From assembly GCF_001293775.1 (NCBI RefSeq), contig NZ_LGLN01000037.1, positions 131,123-180,355 of the forward strand: 49,233 bases of DNA, written 5' to 3'. A program made the position numbers and the translations under genes. A model generated the notes under the pieces. It was not told where the DNA came from and searched no databases. It saw only the letters and a program-made list of their open reading frames with translations. This document shows positions 34,690 to 44,800 of the stretch, in pieces. The stretch's first letter is position 1. Each line of letters starts with the position of its first letter. This stretch comes from Pseudomonas syringae pv. cilantro. Lineage in GTDB: Bacteria; Pseudomonadota; Gammaproteobacteria; Pseudomonadales; Pseudomonadaceae.

Positions 34690-37600
34690 CCGCCAGCCGC
34701 TTGAGCGCAGGGCCTTCCTGCGAGATGGACAAGCTGATCGTCCAGATCGTGGGCAAGCATCATTCGGACCAGCAGAAGGTTCAGCTGATCAGCGCAACCG
34801 GCGACCGTGTCTATCCGTCAACACCGGAAAAGCTGGAGCACACGCTGTACAGCAGCACTCTTGAGGTCTGGGATCACGTTAACGGCACGCGTCTTGAACT
34901 GCAGATCGAAACCACTGAGGGCGAGCCGATTCGGCTGCCGCTATTCAACGATACGCAGGCCACGCCGCGACAGGCCGATGCGCAGTTCAACCAGATCGTG
35001 CCGGTGCTGCCCTTTGTGCCGCTGCCCGGTTCGAAGACCGTGTACGACCTCGGCACACCCGTGCTGGCGCGCGCAGGTTACGTGTACGTTTTTTATCAGG
35101 CGACGCTGTGGCGCGAACTGGAGATTCAAGTCGGTGAAAACGGCAGTACTTATCACGACATCGATATAGCCCGTTATCGCCAGCCAGACGGTTTCCTGCC
35201 CGGCGAGCGCAAGGCCACCGGCGCGGCGCTTGAAGACATCTGGCTGCCGGCAATCTGCAACAACCGGCGAGTGCAAAATCTGCAACTCTGCTTTTCGGAA
35301 ATTCAGCTCAGCGCGCCGCGTCTTGAACGTCTGGAAACCGATACGACGCTGAGAGCACAGCGCTGCAAGAGCCCTGACCTGGGCTGGTCAAAAGAGCGCT
35401 TCACGGACCTGTACAAGGGCAAGCCCGATGGCGCGGCGATGCTCAAAGCGTTTTCCGAGTTCGATGCAAAAAATTACGCGGCCCAAGCGGTGATCGCTCG
35501 GGTTAACGCGACTCGTCTCAATCTGGAACACAGCGCCTTTCCGGTCAGCCTCGCGGCACCGCAGCGTGCGCGGCAACCTGGTTATGAACGCCTGCTCGAT
35601 CATCCAGCGCGCTACCTGTGTGATCTGTCGGGGCAGTTTCCGGTCGAGTCGTTCAGGCAAGCCAGAGCTTTTCTGGCTCAGGCTGCCCGGGGCACTGCCG
35701 TTCAGGACGGCGGACCTCTGGAACTGACAGCGATGGCAGACGCCTTGCTCGCCAGTTTACCGGCTGAAACGCAGGGCGAAACGGTCGATACCGATGTGCT
35801 CTGGCAAGCACAGCCGAATGCCGTCGATGTGCTGACCCTTGCGCGGCAGCGTCAGGTCTGCGGTGTGCTGCTGGACGATGCGTGTTTCCGGCTGCGTCAT
35901 TTGCGGCAACGCATCGACACTTACCAGCAGTTGTTCGGCCTGTGTGCCAGACAGGCCATTCGTCAGCCGCATCACGCCAGCGCGCTGCTGGTGCAGCAAC
36001 TGGTCGTACCGCGCAGCATTCGCGGCAAGGAGAACCCGTTACACGCGACGATGGCCAAGTTGCATGAGCCTGGCAGGCGCGCTATCAACCAATGCACCGC
36101 CACCGTTGAACGCGCCATGGTCTGGCGGCACATGATCGGAACGCAGGACACGCTGGTCGCGACGCTGAAGCAAGCGGGCACCGTTCAGATGCTGGCCGAC
36201 CACCTGAGTCTGGATGGCTTTGCCTACGTGGCGGCAATGTACGAGCTGAGCCGGACACTGGCGACGGTGGCGCTTGTGCCGTCCAATGTCGACCCGCTGG
36301 CTCCCAGCGGCGACATTGTGGACGCGGTCACGGGTATCGGCCTTTGGGATCAGGCCGTGAGTCCGGGGCAGACATTTCTGAATGCGCTTGCCAGCGACGA
36401 CACCTCCCCTCTGCACGCGATGCTGTGGCCCGAGTGCGATCTGCAGACAGTCTGCGCGCCCTACGTAACGCCGCTTGAAGACGCTAAAAACCTGGGCGAT
36501 GGGCGCTTTCGGGCCACCGAACTGGCCCGCTTCGAAAACCGGCCAACGCCCGACCCCGTCGCTCAAGTCACGCTGGACGCCACCACCCTGGCCAACCTGC
36601 TGGAAGGCGACAGCCTGCAGAACTTCTTCCTCATCAACAACGGCAAGGCGACCACGGCGGCGCTGGTCGGGATCTTCGAAAATCTGCAGAGCGCCGCAGA
36701 TGGCGCAGCGAATGCAATCGACAAGGCCAGCCAGGCACTCGCGCCAGCCAACGGCAACGTGCAAAACGCCAGCGCCAACGCCCGCTCTGCATCTGACCGA
36801 CTGGCGCAGATGCAAGAGCGACTGGGTGCAAACGCACACAAGATCAACGTCAACCGCCAGGGCCGCGGCGTGCAACAACTGCGCAGCATGATGCCCGAGC
36901 ATTTCGGTGCAGCGTTCCTGATACGCCGCAATCAGGTCACGCCCCAACACTACGTATTCGGCCTGGAAGACCTGCCCGGTCGGGAGTCACTGCCAAAAAC
37001 GCGCTACGGCGAATACCTGCGCGCCGACGGCAGCCCGTTCGGCGACATCGACCCACCGCCCCACTACTCGACTCGCGTGCCCACGGGCGACAACTGGGTG
37101 CTGGTGATCCCTCGCGGACACAAGACCGCACAGGTGGTCGGCGACATGAACCGAGCACTGAAAAAAGCTCGGGAAATGGCAGGCGCGGTGGGGGAAGCGC
37201 AAGCGGCTCATGTCCGGGCGAAAAGCGGGCTGAGTGAAGCGATAGAGGGGCTGGACTCACAGAGGAACAAGGCGGCTTACAGAGTGCTGGCGTCGACCCC
37301 GTTTTGTCTGGCGGTGTTGATGTTGGAGGTTTGGAATGTGAGTTCGGAGAGTGAGGCTCTGAAACAGACAATGCGAGAAAAGAATAGTGCAAGAGCAACC
37401 GCCGGCCTCATCAGCGCTATTGTAGATCTGACCATCGCGCTGGAGGCGCTGACTTTCAAATTACTGGGTAGCCAACCAAAGGATTTTTTAAGTAGAAAAG
37501 CTCTGTGGGTAATCTCTGAAGAAGGCGCAGAACGGTGGCTTGGAAAGACACTTGGCGAAGTTGTAACCAAGGAAATCAACAGCCGCCTCATCGCTCAAAT

Positions 37601-38471
37601 AATTTCAGGAAGTCTACTTTGCACTGTCAACCTATATGACATTTGGTATGCGTGGCAATGGAATGATCAAGCTATATATGGCTATCTGCTAATGTCCATG
37701 GGCGGTCTACTAAGCGCTCTTGGTTCGATATTCGGAGGGCTAACGGTCTACTTCGGCCTCAATCCGCTAGGCTGGGCGGCGTTGCTGCTGATCGGTATGG
37801 GCGTGGGCTTGGTCGTCATTATGAGCTCAACGCCACTGGAGTCCTGGTTAGCAAACGGACCATTCGGTGAGAGCCATTCAATTGACCTGTATTTACAGGA
37901 CCCATCAGAGGCCTTTTACCGGCTGACAAGCCTGCTTGCGGGTATCAGTATCTCAATAGAGAAAAATCCGGCTCACGAACAGCACGCCACATTTGATACC
38001 CACGCAAAAATACCGCATGCCATACGCAGCGCTGACACCGTCATTCGTTTAGAGAGCCGCCTACCAGGCGTTATTGGTAGCCTTCACAGTGTCAGCATTC
38101 AAGCCGACTGCCGTCAGTGCCGCATTATCGAAAGGACCAATAATCAAGGTGTTCCCTACCAGGCAACAGTAGAAGTCGCAGATAAAGCAACACGCCCCAA
38201 TGCGCAGCGCCTCTACCCTGATGCGATTGAGCTCTTTTTCACCACACCGACTAACCAGATCTCATTAACTGGCAACAGCAGGCATTATTACAAATGGGCT
38301 GTAAGGGCTCAGTTCGTTTTAACTCACGAAGGAGAGAATTTATATTTCCCATCGCCCCCTGTCAAAGACCCCACTAGATATAGTTCAAAATGGGCAGTGC
38401 CAAATTTTGAAATAATCAATCAACCCTTTTGGGCAGATGAAGTAACGCACAAGGCATCTTTGAATGACTGA
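34686..38471 (+). CDS. Large T6SS effector, MIX/VasX-like (BTH_I2691-type) with C-terminal membrane segments
   Basis: The 1261-residue protein carries a MIX-type motif, R129-A-G131-Y-V-Y134 in LARAGYVYVFYQ, marking T6SS effectors. The long middle is mostly helical, with alanine-rich coiled coils at about 660-715 and 815-870. Hydrophobic segments near 875, 970-985, 1000-1025 and 1030-1050 (LNPLGWAALLLIGMGVGLVVIM) suggest a pore-forming or membrane-depolarising toxin of the VasX type. The last roughly 190 residues are soluble and beta-rich. From about 37370 the DNA becomes clearly more AT-rich than the upstream part, as if the toxin end had been exchanged. It overlaps the DUF4123 gene and the following membrane protein gene (8 bases). 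Function inferred from class; the target is unknown. Confidence 0.82.
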   Translation: MTASRLSAGPSCEMDKLIVQIVGKHHSDQQKVQLISATGDRVYPSTPEKLEHTLYSSTLEVWDHVNGTRLELQIETTEGEPIRLPLFNDTQATPRQADAQFNQIVPVLPFVPLPGSKTVYDLGTPVLARAGYVYVFYQATLWRELEIQVGENGSTYHDIDIARYRQPDGFLPGERKATGAALEDIWLPAICNNRRVQNLQLCFSEIQLSAPRLERLETDTTLRAQRCKSPDLGWSKERFTDLYKGKPDGAAMLKAFSEFDAKNYAAQAVIARVNATRLNLEHSAFPVSLAAPQRARQPGYERLLDHPARYLCDLSGQFPVESFRQARAFLAQAARGTAVQDGGPLELTAMADALLASLPAETQGETVDTDVLWQAQPNAVDVLTLARQRQVCGVLLDDACFRLRHLRQRIDTYQQLFGLCARQAIRQPHHASALLVQQLVVPRSIRGKENPLHATMAKLHEPGRRAINQCTATVERAMVWRHMIGTQDTLVATLKQAGTVQMLADHLSLDGFAYVAAMYELSRTLATVALVPSNVDPLAPSGDIVDAVTGIGLWDQAVSPGQTFLNALASDDTSPLHAMLWPECDLQTVCAPYVTPLEDAKNLGDGRFRATELARFENRPTPDPVAQVTLDATTLANLLEGDSLQNFFLINNGKATTAALVGIFENLQSAADGAANAIDKASQALAPANGNVQNASANARSASDRLAQMQERLGANAHKINVNRQGRGVQQLRSMMPEHFGAAFLIRRNQVTPQHYVFGLEDLPGRESLPKTRYGEYLRADGSPFGDIDPPPHYSTRVPTGDNWVLVIPRGHKTAQVVGDMNRALKKAREMAGAVGEAQAAHVRAKSGLSEAIEGLDSQRNKAAYRVLASTPFCLAVLMLEVWNVSSESEALKQTMREKNSARATAGLISAIVDLTIALEALTFKLLGSQPKDFLSRKALWVISEEGAERWLGKTLGEVVTKEINSRLIAQIISGSLLCTVNLYDIWYAWQWNDQAIYGYLLMSMGGLLSALGSIFGGLTVYFGLNPLGWAALLLIGMGVGLVVIMSSTPLESWLANGPFGESHSIDLYLQDPSEAFYRLTSLLAGISISIEKNPAHEQHATFDTHAKIPHAIRSADTVIRLESRLPGVIGSLHSVSIQADCRQCRIIERTNNQGVPYQATVEVADKATRPNAQRLYPDAIELFFTTPTNQISLTGNSRHYYKWAVRAQFVLTHEGENLYFPSPPVKDPTRYSSKWAVPNFEIINQPFWADEVTHKASLND

Positions 38472-39519
38472 ATCAAAAACGCACACTTGCTATGGACATA
38501 AAGCCTATAACCCTCACAACATTCCTGAGCAAAGACCGTCTATTCGAAAATCATGCGCGACTTACAAGTTTCGCCTGCCATGGGGTTTGACTCAGCAAGT
38601 GGCTACAGCGGGGATCGTTAGGCAATCTACCCCAGAAAAAATGAGATTCTGGGAGAGGGTGAAAATAGAGGATGACCGAAAAAAAAACATCGGAACCTAT
38701 AAAGCCAGAATATTTGAAGACGTGGAGCTCCATCAAAAGTTTGATCAGGAACGCTTTAGATTTTCACAGCTTCCATTCAGGTCTCAATTCTGGATATTTA
38801 TTCTGCAGTTTGGAAAAGTAGGCTTCATTATGCTCTTTCCAATTTCAATAATCTCACACATCGCTGTTGTCCACGCTTCCGATGACTCGTGGCAACAGGT
38901 CACTGTCGAGCTGCTAATAGGCCTCTATCCATTTTTGCTAGGCATTCCGTTGCTCAGTTGGCTTATCGGTCACATCGTTATCAATCACTTTCCCCGCATC
39001 TGGTTCCGCCCACCAAAAGGTCCACTCTGGGAGCTCAATCGCAGAACCGGTCTGGTCACGATCTTCGGCTACAAACGCCATCGAAAAGAAGGGGTGATCG
39101 ACGAGTTCGTCGCGCCGTTCTACGAGTTCGATGCCTACATGATCACCACGCATGATCGTCATGGACCGTATTACGGCCTGCTACTCCAGCATCGCTACGA
39201 GGAGCAGCACATCAACTTCCACGCGCTACTCGGCCCCGACGACTTCCAGCAGCGCCCCTGCGCACTCTGGGACTTCCTGCAAAATTACATGGACACCAGC
39301 GGCCCGATTCCGGATATTCCGTTGTTCGAACCCTACCGGCATTTAGACCCGGTGACCGCTAGCCACGATCAGCAAAATGGCCGCAACCCACGCTACTGGA
39401 TCGACATGGACAACGACACGTTCAAAGCAGAGGTCGATGCCATGTGGCAGCGGGTTTATACGATTGATACGTTTAGTCGCCCGAACCTTATGGCGCGATA
39501 TGTGGATTATGGCGTGTGA
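38464..39519 (+). CDS. DUF6708-like two-helix membrane protein, candidate immunity protein
   Basis: The 351-residue protein has two hydrophobic segments (about 108-137 and 144-175) and a long soluble C-terminal domain (WELNRRTGLVTIFGYKR, FYEFDAYM, LLLQHRYEEQHINFHALLG). This fits DUF6708-type proteins found next to T6SS effectors. It overlaps the effector gene by 8 bases, and a membrane-resident protein is what would be needed to block a membrane-active toxin. The first half (to about 39000) is AT-rich like the effector's toxin end, and the second half returns to the genome's GC-rich style, so a recombination boundary seems to lie inside the gene. Confidence 0.72.
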   Translation: MTESKTHTCYGHKAYNPHNIPEQRPSIRKSCATYKFRLPWGLTQQVATAGIVRQSTPEKMRFWERVKIEDDRKKNIGTYKARIFEDVELHQKFDQERFRFSQLPFRSQFWIFILQFGKVGFIMLFPISIISHIAVVHASDDSWQQVTVELLIGLYPFLLGIPLLSWLIGHIVINHFPRIWFRPPKGPLWELNRRTGLVTIFGYKRHRKEGVIDEFVAPFYEFDAYMITTHDRHGPYYGLLLQHRYEEQHINFHALLGPDDFQQRPCALWDFLQNYMDTSGPIPDIPLFEPYRHLDPVTASHDQQNGRNPRYWIDMDNDTFKAEVDAMWQRVYTIDTFSRPNLMARYVDYGV

Positions 39520-39538
39520 GGTGTTGTGTCGGATCTGC

Positions 39539-39650
39539 GGCGGCCCTGAAACGGGCTGCCTCAGTTGCGTCTGATGTACCGTGTGTACCGTTGCTGCCGG
39601 TTCCCGGCAGTTCGCGAACGAGTCCGCTCCCACTACAAGCGAAGCGCCAG
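39539..39650 (-). repeat. Extended Pseudomonas REP-type repeat, copy 2 (inverted)
   Basis: Read on the minus strand this carries the REP core (GTGGGAGCGGACTCGTTCGCGAA) followed by CTGCCGGGAACCGGCAGCAA, ACATCAGACG and CCCGTTTCAGGGCCGCC, in the same order as copy 1 at 25852-25954. It lies between the T6SS island and recD. The remaining 39651-39748 holds no gene. Confidence 0.75.
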
Positions 39651-39748
39651 GCCCGCTCCCGCGCCACTCGGGCAGACGCTACCTTTCAGAGCGTTCACGA
39701 CTTGTGCATTACAGACTGCAGCCTGTTTAGGCGCGGGCGTTTGCAGAT

Positions 39749-41842
39749 TCAAAGCCCAAGCATCAACCCACTCAGGCGTTTGACCTTGCGGCGCAGGGCT
39801 TCTTCGAAGATGCCCTGGCGGGGTTCGATCAGGCTGAACCAGTGTTTGGCGCGGGTGATGCCGGTGTAGATCAGTTCCTTGGTCAGCACCGGGTTGAGGG
39901 CTTCGGGCAGGATCAGGGCGGTGTGGGCGAATTCCGAGCCTTGGGATTTGTGCACGGTCATGGCGTATACGGTTTCCACTTCGTTGAGGCGGCTGGGCAG
40001 GACGAAGCGCACGCCGCCAGTGCCGTCGTTACGCGGGAAGGCGACACGCAGGACTTGCTTGCCGTCGCCATCGCGCTCGGGCAAGCGCAGGGTGATGCCG
40101 ATGTCGCCATTCATCAGGCCGAGGCCGTAATCGTTGTGGGTCATCAGCACCGGGCGGCCTTCGTACCACTGCTGTTCGCTTTCGATCAGGCCAGCGCTGA
40201 ACAGCGCGTGAGTGATGCGCTGGTTCAGGCCTTCCACGCCCCACGAGCCTTTGCGCACGGCGCACAACAACTGGAATGCGTCGAACGCGTTCAGCACCGA
40301 GCGGGCCCAGACAGTCCAGCACGCGTCGTCGAGTGCCGAACCCTGCGCGGGACGCTCGGCGGCCAGCACGTTGAGGTAATGCCGATAACCCTGCGGGCCT
40401 TGTTCACCCTTGCCAAGACCGTCCAGCACCAGCCGTTCGAACTTGAGGTCTTGCTCGCCCTTGAGCGCCAGGGCGAACAGATCGGCGTGGCTGCCTGCCG
40501 ACAGCAGGGCGCGCGCCTGTTTGTCCTGCTGCTGGTTGACCAGCCGGGCCAGTTGGCCAATGCCACTGCCCTGACCGAAACGGCGTGAGTGCCGCAGCAT
40601 GACCACTTGCTGTGCCAACGGATGTCGTTGCGCATCGCCCGGTTGCAGCGCACCTTTGCTCAGATCTTCGCCGCCGACGGCTTCAAGCCAGGCTTGGGTT
40701 TCGGGACTGTAGAAACCCTCTTCAGCGTCGCGACACAAATCCCCCAACACGGCTCCCGCTTCCACGGAGGCCAGTTGATCCTTGTCGCCCAGCAAAACCA
40801 TGCGCGCATGGGATGGCAGTGCGTCGAGCAGATTGGCCATCATTTCCAGGTCGATCATCGATGCTTCGTCGACCACCAGCACGTCCAGCGGCAACAGGTT
40901 GCCGGCGTGGTGGCGGAAGTGGCGAGTGCCGGGGCGACTGCCCAGCAAGCGGTGCACGGTGGTCACTTCGCTGGGGATTTTTTGCCGCACTTCGGCGCTG
41001 ACGTCCAGGCTTTGCACTTGCTGACTGATGGACTCGGTGAGACGTGCCGCGGCCTTGCCGGTCGGGGCTGCGAGGCGAATGCGCAATGGCTGGCCGCTCT
41101 GCACGGCAGGTGCCTGAAGCAGTGCCAGCAGGCGCACCACGGTGGTGGTTTTGCCCGTACCGGGACCGCCGGTAATGATGCTGAATGCCCGACGGGTTGC
41201 CAGAGCGCAGGCCAGTTTCTGCCAGTCGATGACGGCGTCCGGCGCAGAATCGGCAGCTCCGAATAATGCGGTCAGGCGCTGTGGCAGATCTGCTGGTGGC
41301 GTGTCAGGTTGGGCGAGTCGCTGGCGCAGGGCCGCAGCGATACGGCGTTCGTAGGTCCAGTAGCGGCGCAAATACAAGCGCCGCTCCGCCAGCACCAATG
41401 GTTTTTTCAGCGCTTCGGCGCTTGAGTCTCCGACTTCCGCGACCAGCGCACTGCGCGCCAGCGCCTGACACCACGCCGCGCCGTCCAGCGCAGCCAGCAA
41501 TTGCGAGGGCAGCAGCATTGCGCCGTCTTGCTGATCGCCTTCGGGCGGCAGCGACAAGGCGAAGTCCGGTTCTTTCAGCGTCTCGTAGAGGTCGAGGCAG
41601 ACATGACCATGCCCCAACTGATGGCTGGTAAACGCCGCCGCCACCAGCACCAGCGGATCGGCCTGCGGATCGAGTTCGCCGAGAAACGCGACGAACGCCC
41701 GGTCCAGTGCGCGTAACCAGCCGCGCTCGACCCAGCGTTCGAGCAGAATCAGCAGGTCGTCGACACGGGTCAGCGGACTCAGCTCGGCAAGACCAGCATC
41801 GTCCAGCACGGTGGGCAACAGGTCGTCAAACGTGCGGATCAT
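39749..41842 (-). CDS. recD: Exodeoxyribonuclease V alpha subunit
   Basis: The 697-residue 5'-3' helicase is the fast motor of RecBCD. Walker A GGPGTGKTTT (225-234), Walker B VVDEASMID, the GDKDQLASVEAG loop and the C-terminal MTVHKSQGSEF motif show a complete SF1B helicase; the N-terminal region binds RecB. It is the last gene of recC-recB-recD and overlaps recB by 4 bases. The length is greater than E. coli RecD (608) but usual for pseudomonads as far as I recall. Confidence 0.95.
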   Translation of the reverse strand: MIRTFDDLLPTVLDDAGLAELSPLTRVDDLLILLERWVERGWLRALDRAFVAFLGELDPQADPLVLVAAAFTSHQLGHGHVCLDLYETLKEPDFALSLPPEGDQQDGAMLLPSQLLAALDGAAWCQALARSALVAEVGDSSAEALKKPLVLAERRLYLRRYWTYERRIAAALRQRLAQPDTPPADLPQRLTALFGAADSAPDAVIDWQKLACALATRRAFSIITGGPGTGKTTTVVRLLALLQAPAVQSGQPLRIRLAAPTGKAAARLTESISQQVQSLDVSAEVRQKIPSEVTTVHRLLGSRPGTRHFRHHAGNLLPLDVLVVDEASMIDLEMMANLLDALPSHARMVLLGDKDQLASVEAGAVLGDLCRDAEEGFYSPETQAWLEAVGGEDLSKGALQPGDAQRHPLAQQVVMLRHSRRFGQGSGIGQLARLVNQQQDKQARALLSAGSHADLFALALKGEQDLKFERLVLDGLGKGEQGPQGYRHYLNVLAAERPAQGSALDDACWTVWARSVLNAFDAFQLLCAVRKGSWGVEGLNQRITHALFSAGLIESEQQWYEGRPVLMTHNDYGLGLMNGDIGITLRLPERDGDGKQVLRVAFPRNDGTGGVRFVLPSRLNEVETVYAMTVHKSQGSEFAHTALILPEALNPVLTKELIYTGITRAKHWFSLIEPRQGIFEEALRRKVKRLSGLMLGL

Positions 41843-44800
41843 ACCAATGCTCCCGGCAGGTCGTGCGGTACTGGCTTGCCCTGAAACAGCAGGTCCAGGC
41901 TTTCGATCAGCTCGCGTGGCGGGCGGGTGAACCAGGCACCTTGCGAGGCTGAGCGACTGCCCCGCAAGAACAGGTATAGCGCGCCGCCCATGTGCTGGTC
42001 GTAATCATAATCGGCCAGCCGTGCCTTGAGCTGCCGATGCAATGCCAGCAGGTACAGGACGTATTGCAAGTCGTAGCGGTTGTCGAGTATCGAGGCTTCC
42101 ATCGCCAGTTCGGTGTAGGCATCGTCGTCGGCACCCAGCCAGTTGGACTTGTAATCGGCCACGTAATAGCGGCCTTCGTGCTCGAACGTCAGGTCGATGA
42201 AGCCTTTGAACATGCCATTGAGCGAGACAGTTTCGGTCGCGGCACGCGGCGCATTGTCGTGGGTGAAGCGGCGCACCAGGGCATCCATTTGCGCCACATT
42301 GACGTGGTTGCTGGCGAACCAGAATTCCATCTCGACGCGGTACTGATTGGGTTGATTCAGATCACCCAGCGCAACCGGAGTGGCGTCGGGCGACAGGCGC
42401 ATCGGCATGTTCAATAACTGATGCAGCCAGTCGCGCAAGGTCTCGATCCAGCCCGCCCAGCCGCGGCGATGGCAGCGACGGGCAACGGCGTCTCTTATCA
42501 ACTCGACGTTATGCGCTGTGAGCGCAAACCCGTCGTTGCCTGCCCACTCCAGCAAGCCATGCAGAAAGGTGCCGGGGTTCGGGCCACGGGGGAAACGATG
42601 GATGTCTGCACCGCCGACCAGAATGTCGCGAGGCGCCTCGGGGTCAAGGCGCTCGTCGTCGAACAGCTTCTGCGCCTGCGGGCTGTCCGGCGACTCGTCG
42701 GCGCCAGCTGTCACTGTGTCGCCAATCCGCAAGGCGCTGTAGGACGCGATCCACCAGTTCTCTGCGGCACGGCGTTTCGGGACCAGCAGCTTGACCAGCG
42801 AAGCTTCGTTGCGTGGCGCGACAAAGCTGTCGGCCGTAGGCTCCGGAACCGGCTGCAAGGCAATCGCAGGGCAGCCTTCGGCCAGATCACGTAACCAGAC
42901 TTTAAGGGCCGTCGACTCAGGCAACGCCGCGCCGCCGCCCAGCAAATAACCCAGCGCCGAGCGGTGCAGCATCGAGCTGTTGGCATTGCCGCGCTTGAGG
43001 TCGGCAACGCCCAGCCAGCAGGCGTGTTCCGAGCGGGTCAGTGCGACGTATAACAAACGCAAGTCTTCGGCCAGCCGCTCGCCATCGGCGTGTTGAATCA
43101 GTTCCTCGGTGGGCTGCAGACTGATTTGCGCGCGGCCCTCGGCGTCGTGAAACAGCAGCGGCAGACGGCTGCCGTCCACCGGTTTGGACGAGCAAATGAA
43201 CGGCAGGAACACCAGCGGGTATTGCAGCCCCTTGGATTTGTGGATGGTCACCACTTTGACCAGTTGCTCATCGCTTTCCAGGCGCAGGATCTGCTCTTCT
43301 CCCGCCTGACCGGACAGCGCCAGGTGATCGCTCAAGTGACGAATCAGCGCTTGTTCACCGTCCAGTTCCGCTGCCGCCTGTTGCAGCAGTTCGGACAGGT
43401 GCAACAGGTTGGTCAGCACCCGCTCGCCGTCGTTACGCGAGATCAGTGTCTGCGGCAGGGCAAAGTCGTGCAGCAGACGACGCAGCATCGGCAGCACGCC
43501 CTGAATGCGCCAGATGTCGCGGTAGCTGCGGAACTGCATGACGCGCCTTTCCCAAGCCAGTTCGTCCTGATTCAGCCGCTCGAGTTCGGCCAGTGGCAGG
43601 TCCAGCGTGATACAGGCCAGCGCCGCGCGTAACGTGCGTTCGGAATCCGGTTCGGCGCAGGCCTTGAGCCACGACAGCAGGTCGTGGGCTTCCTGGGCGG
43701 CGAACACTGAATCCTTGTCCGACAGGTAGACGCTGCGCACGCCGCGCGCCGACAACTGGCTGCGCACAGCCTGCGCCTCTTTGCCGTCACGGACCAGAAT
43801 GGCGATGTCGGCCGGGCGCAACCCGCGCAGTGTCTGGTCAGACGCGACGAAGCCGGCACGGCTTTGCTGACCTGCATTGAGCAAGCGCACGATTTCACCA
43901 GCACAACTGGCGGCCAATTGCTGTCGATAGACGACGCCGGATACCGGCTGCTCGCTCTCCAGCTGCCAGACCGTCAACGCGGCCAATGGACTGCCGTCGA
44001 GTTCCAGCGTCTCTTTACGACCTTGGGCCAGTGCGCTGGAAAACGGCACCGGGTTGTCTTCGCCTTCGCGGAACAGGAACGCGCCGCGCCCCTCCGGACG
44101 CTGTTCTGCGCGCATGAAGACATGATTGACCGATTCGACCATCGCTAGGCTGGAACGGAAGTTGGTGTCCAGCGTGTGCCAGCGACCCTGAGTCGCGTGG
44201 CGGGCGCGCAGATAGGTGTAGATGTCCGCGCCGCGAAAGGCGTAAATCGCCTGCTTCGGGTCGCCAATCAGAAACAGGCCGGTCTGCTCGTCGTTTTCTT
44301 CAAGACGATAGATACTCTCGAAAATGCGGTACTGAACGGGGTCGGTGTCCTGAAATTCATCGATCAGCGCCACCGGAAACTGTTCACGAATCAGGGTCGC
44401 CAAACGTTCGCCGCCAGCGCTGCGCAGGGCAGCGTCGAGCCTGAGCAGCATGTCGTCAAACCCCATCTCGGCGCGACGACGCTTTTCTTCCTCAAAGCGC
44501 GCACTTACCCACTGTGCAGCGTGCTGCAATACCGCCGCGTCCGGTTTGGGCAGCGCGTCGAGCGCGGCCTTGAGCCCGGCCATCGCGTCAAATGCCGGGT
44601 GCGAAGGCGGGTCGCTTTTCCAGGCTTCGGCTACGCCTTCTGGCGTCAGGCGCGTGAAGCCGGTGCCAAGATCCAGTTGTTCCTGGGTTGGGTCAGCGGC
44701 CCATGTGGAGAGTTTTTCGAACCACGGTTTGAAGTACCGCTCCTGCATCTTGCGACCATCGACCGCCTTGCGTGCGACCGCGTCCTGGCAGATAGCGTAC

